Shown here in pieces: positions 4,414-5,332 of a stretch of DNA of 5,332 bases (its first letter is position 1; every line of letters starts with the position of its first letter). The stretch spans positions 1-5,332 of the forward strand of contig DASYDU010000155.1 of assembly GCA_036499445.1 (NCBI GenBank), given 5' to 3'. This DNA is from DASYDU01 sp036499445. GTDB lineage: Bacteria > Planctomycetota > Planctomycetia > Pirellulales > Lacipirellulaceae. The notes under the pieces were generated by a model. It made no database searches, was not told the origin of the DNA, and was given only the letters and a program-made list of their open reading frames with translations. A program made the position numbers and the translations under genes.

Positions 4414-5332
4414 CTACTCTATCCGACGGCGGACCTTGATCGCCCGATCGTCGTTCAAGTCCTCTCCCGGTTTGAATCCGACCGGGATCGTGCGGTCGAT
4501 GATGTAAAAACCACGCTGCCGCTTGGTGTTGCCCGTGTCGCTGCCGACCTCCTGGGCGAGCGCGTAACCCTCGGGATAGACGCGGTCGTAGAGTGCGCGG
4601 GCGGCGACGGACTGTGCATCGGGCGTCGGGTTCGCGGCCGTGCCGGCACCGGAACCGCCGAATCGCTGCTGCACATTATTCGTGTTTGCGTTCCAATCGG
4701 GGGCGGGCTCGACCTCGAAATAGCCGACCGTGACCCAGACGGCAAACACGCCCGAGTGCTCGGACACCAGATTCCCGAGCCGCGTCATCGGCTGGTACAT
4801 CATGTAGGGGTTGCGCGTGGTATCGATCGCCGGATCGTTGCGCAGCTCGCTGAAGAGCGGAAATATGTCCCGACGCGCAAAGTTAACATCCGGAATCGCT
4901 CCTCCCGTACCAGGAATCGCATTTGCCGGGTTATTTGGATCCTGCTTTTGGAGACGGATGCTAAGAACATCGTCACCGAATCCGGCATCGCGCGCGTCGC
5001 CAAAGTTTGGCGACGACGGCCCCCACTTCAGATCCGAACCACGGGCATACGGATGCACGCGTAAGAGCGATGCGTCCACTCCATATTGCATCATTTTATC
5101 CAAGGGTACTAAATCGCCAGCGTCCGCTGAACGGAATGGATTTGAGAAAAAGGACGGAAAGTCCTTATTTAATCCGAAGCACAACGTATCTGGATTGCCG
5201 GTCAATTTCTCCACAGGCTGCGGGGGCAGATCGCCGAATTTGTTCGTCCAGGCAACATCTGCATTGAACTGAAAATAGCCTCGGCGGCTTAGTTCTACAT
5301 CCCGGAAGGCCGGACCTGGCTGACCGAGTTGT
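4414..5332 (-). CDS. C-terminal part of a large envelope or pilus-like protein (5' end beyond right edge)
   Basis: The frame is open to the right edge of the window, giving 305 visible residues ending at the TAG at 4416-4414. The GTG at 5214 is not a likely start, because coding sequence continues upstream of it. The visible part is rich in Asn, Asp, Pro, Arg and Phe. It contains NPYMMYQPMTRLGNLVSEHS, a hydrophobic VFAVWVTVGYFEV strand-like stretch, and a YPEGYALAQEVG segment. The C-terminus is RGFYIIDRTIPVGFKPGEDL followed by about 13 residues. I recall this IIDR-x-IPV-x-F-x-PG type of ending from very large planctomycete proteins encoded near prepilin-like genes, and it may be PilX/GspK-like. 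That is a memory-based resemblance and no membrane or prepilin signal is in view. A low-complexity Gly/Ala/Asn/Pro insert lies about 85 residues from the C-terminus. The TlpA-like gene follows on the same strand. Confidence 0.8.
   Translation of the reverse strand, partial: QLGQPGPAFRDVELSRRGYFQFNADVAWTNKFGDLPPQPVEKLTGNPDTLCFGLNKDFPSFFSNPFRSADAGDLVPLDKMMQYGVDASLLRVHPYARGSDLKWGPSSPNFGDARDAGFGDDVLSIRLQKQDPNNPANAIPGTGGAIPDVNFARRDIFPLFSELRNDPAIDTTRNPYMMYQPMTRLGNLVSEHSGVFAVWVTVGYFEVEPAPDWNANTNNVQQRFGGSGAGTAANPTPDAQSVAARALYDRVYPEGYALAQEVGSDTGNTKRQRGFYIIDRTIPVGFKPGEDLNDDRAIKVRRRIE

Noticed and set aside
4811..5272. 153-codon plus-strand frame over the large right-edge gene
   Set aside because: It is an antisense shadow of the minus-strand coding region, which stays open to the window edge and has conserved-looking motifs.

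Overview
The window is GC-rich (roughly 60% by eye) and reads like a chromosomal segment of a planctomycete, probably of the Pirellulales. This rests on three things. A short exported protein is built almost only of Cys, Ala, Pro, Tyr, Ser and Gly. A long surface or pilus-like protein has a C-terminus of a type I associate with planctomycete genomes. Degenerate 7-bp repeat arrays lie between genes. The lineage is an inference from these features, not from a marker gene.

Layout from left to right. The 5' end of a class IV PLP aminotransferase gene runs off the left edge (1-173, minus). Next is an exported alpha/beta hydrolase with a complete candidate Ser-Asp-His triad (285-1382, minus). A 391-bp intergenic region with several inverted repeats separates it from a divergent gene for a small cysteine-rich exported protein (1774-2331, plus). 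That protein carries a strict seven-residue cysteine repeat. A 318-bp intergenic region follows (2332-2649). It is unusually rich in stem-loops and holds a clear intrinsic terminator at 2530-2578, plus one more stem-loop just before the next gene. That gene encodes an exported transglutaminase-like (papain-fold) protein (2650-3660, plus). Converging on it is a membrane-anchored TlpA/thioredoxin-like protein with a CGPC active site (3700-4329, minus). Upstream of that on the same strand is the C-terminal 305 residues of a large protein that enters from the right edge (4414-5332, minus).

How the genes may work together. Four of the six genes encode proteins predicted to leave the cytoplasm: the hydrolase, the Cys-rich protein, the transglutaminase-like protein and the TlpA-like protein. 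The large right-edge protein is probably also cell-envelope associated. Two of the exported proteins are very rich in cysteine (13 and about 20 Cys), and a thioredoxin-fold protein is encoded nearby. A shared theme of disulfide handling in the envelope is possible, but there is no operon linking them. I see no CRISPR array, transposase, integrase, tRNA or rRNA.

I cannot point to a clearly new multi-gene system. The best leads are the multi-hairpin region at 2393-2633, the cysteine heptad repeat, and the heptamer array that contains the start codon of the TlpA-like gene.
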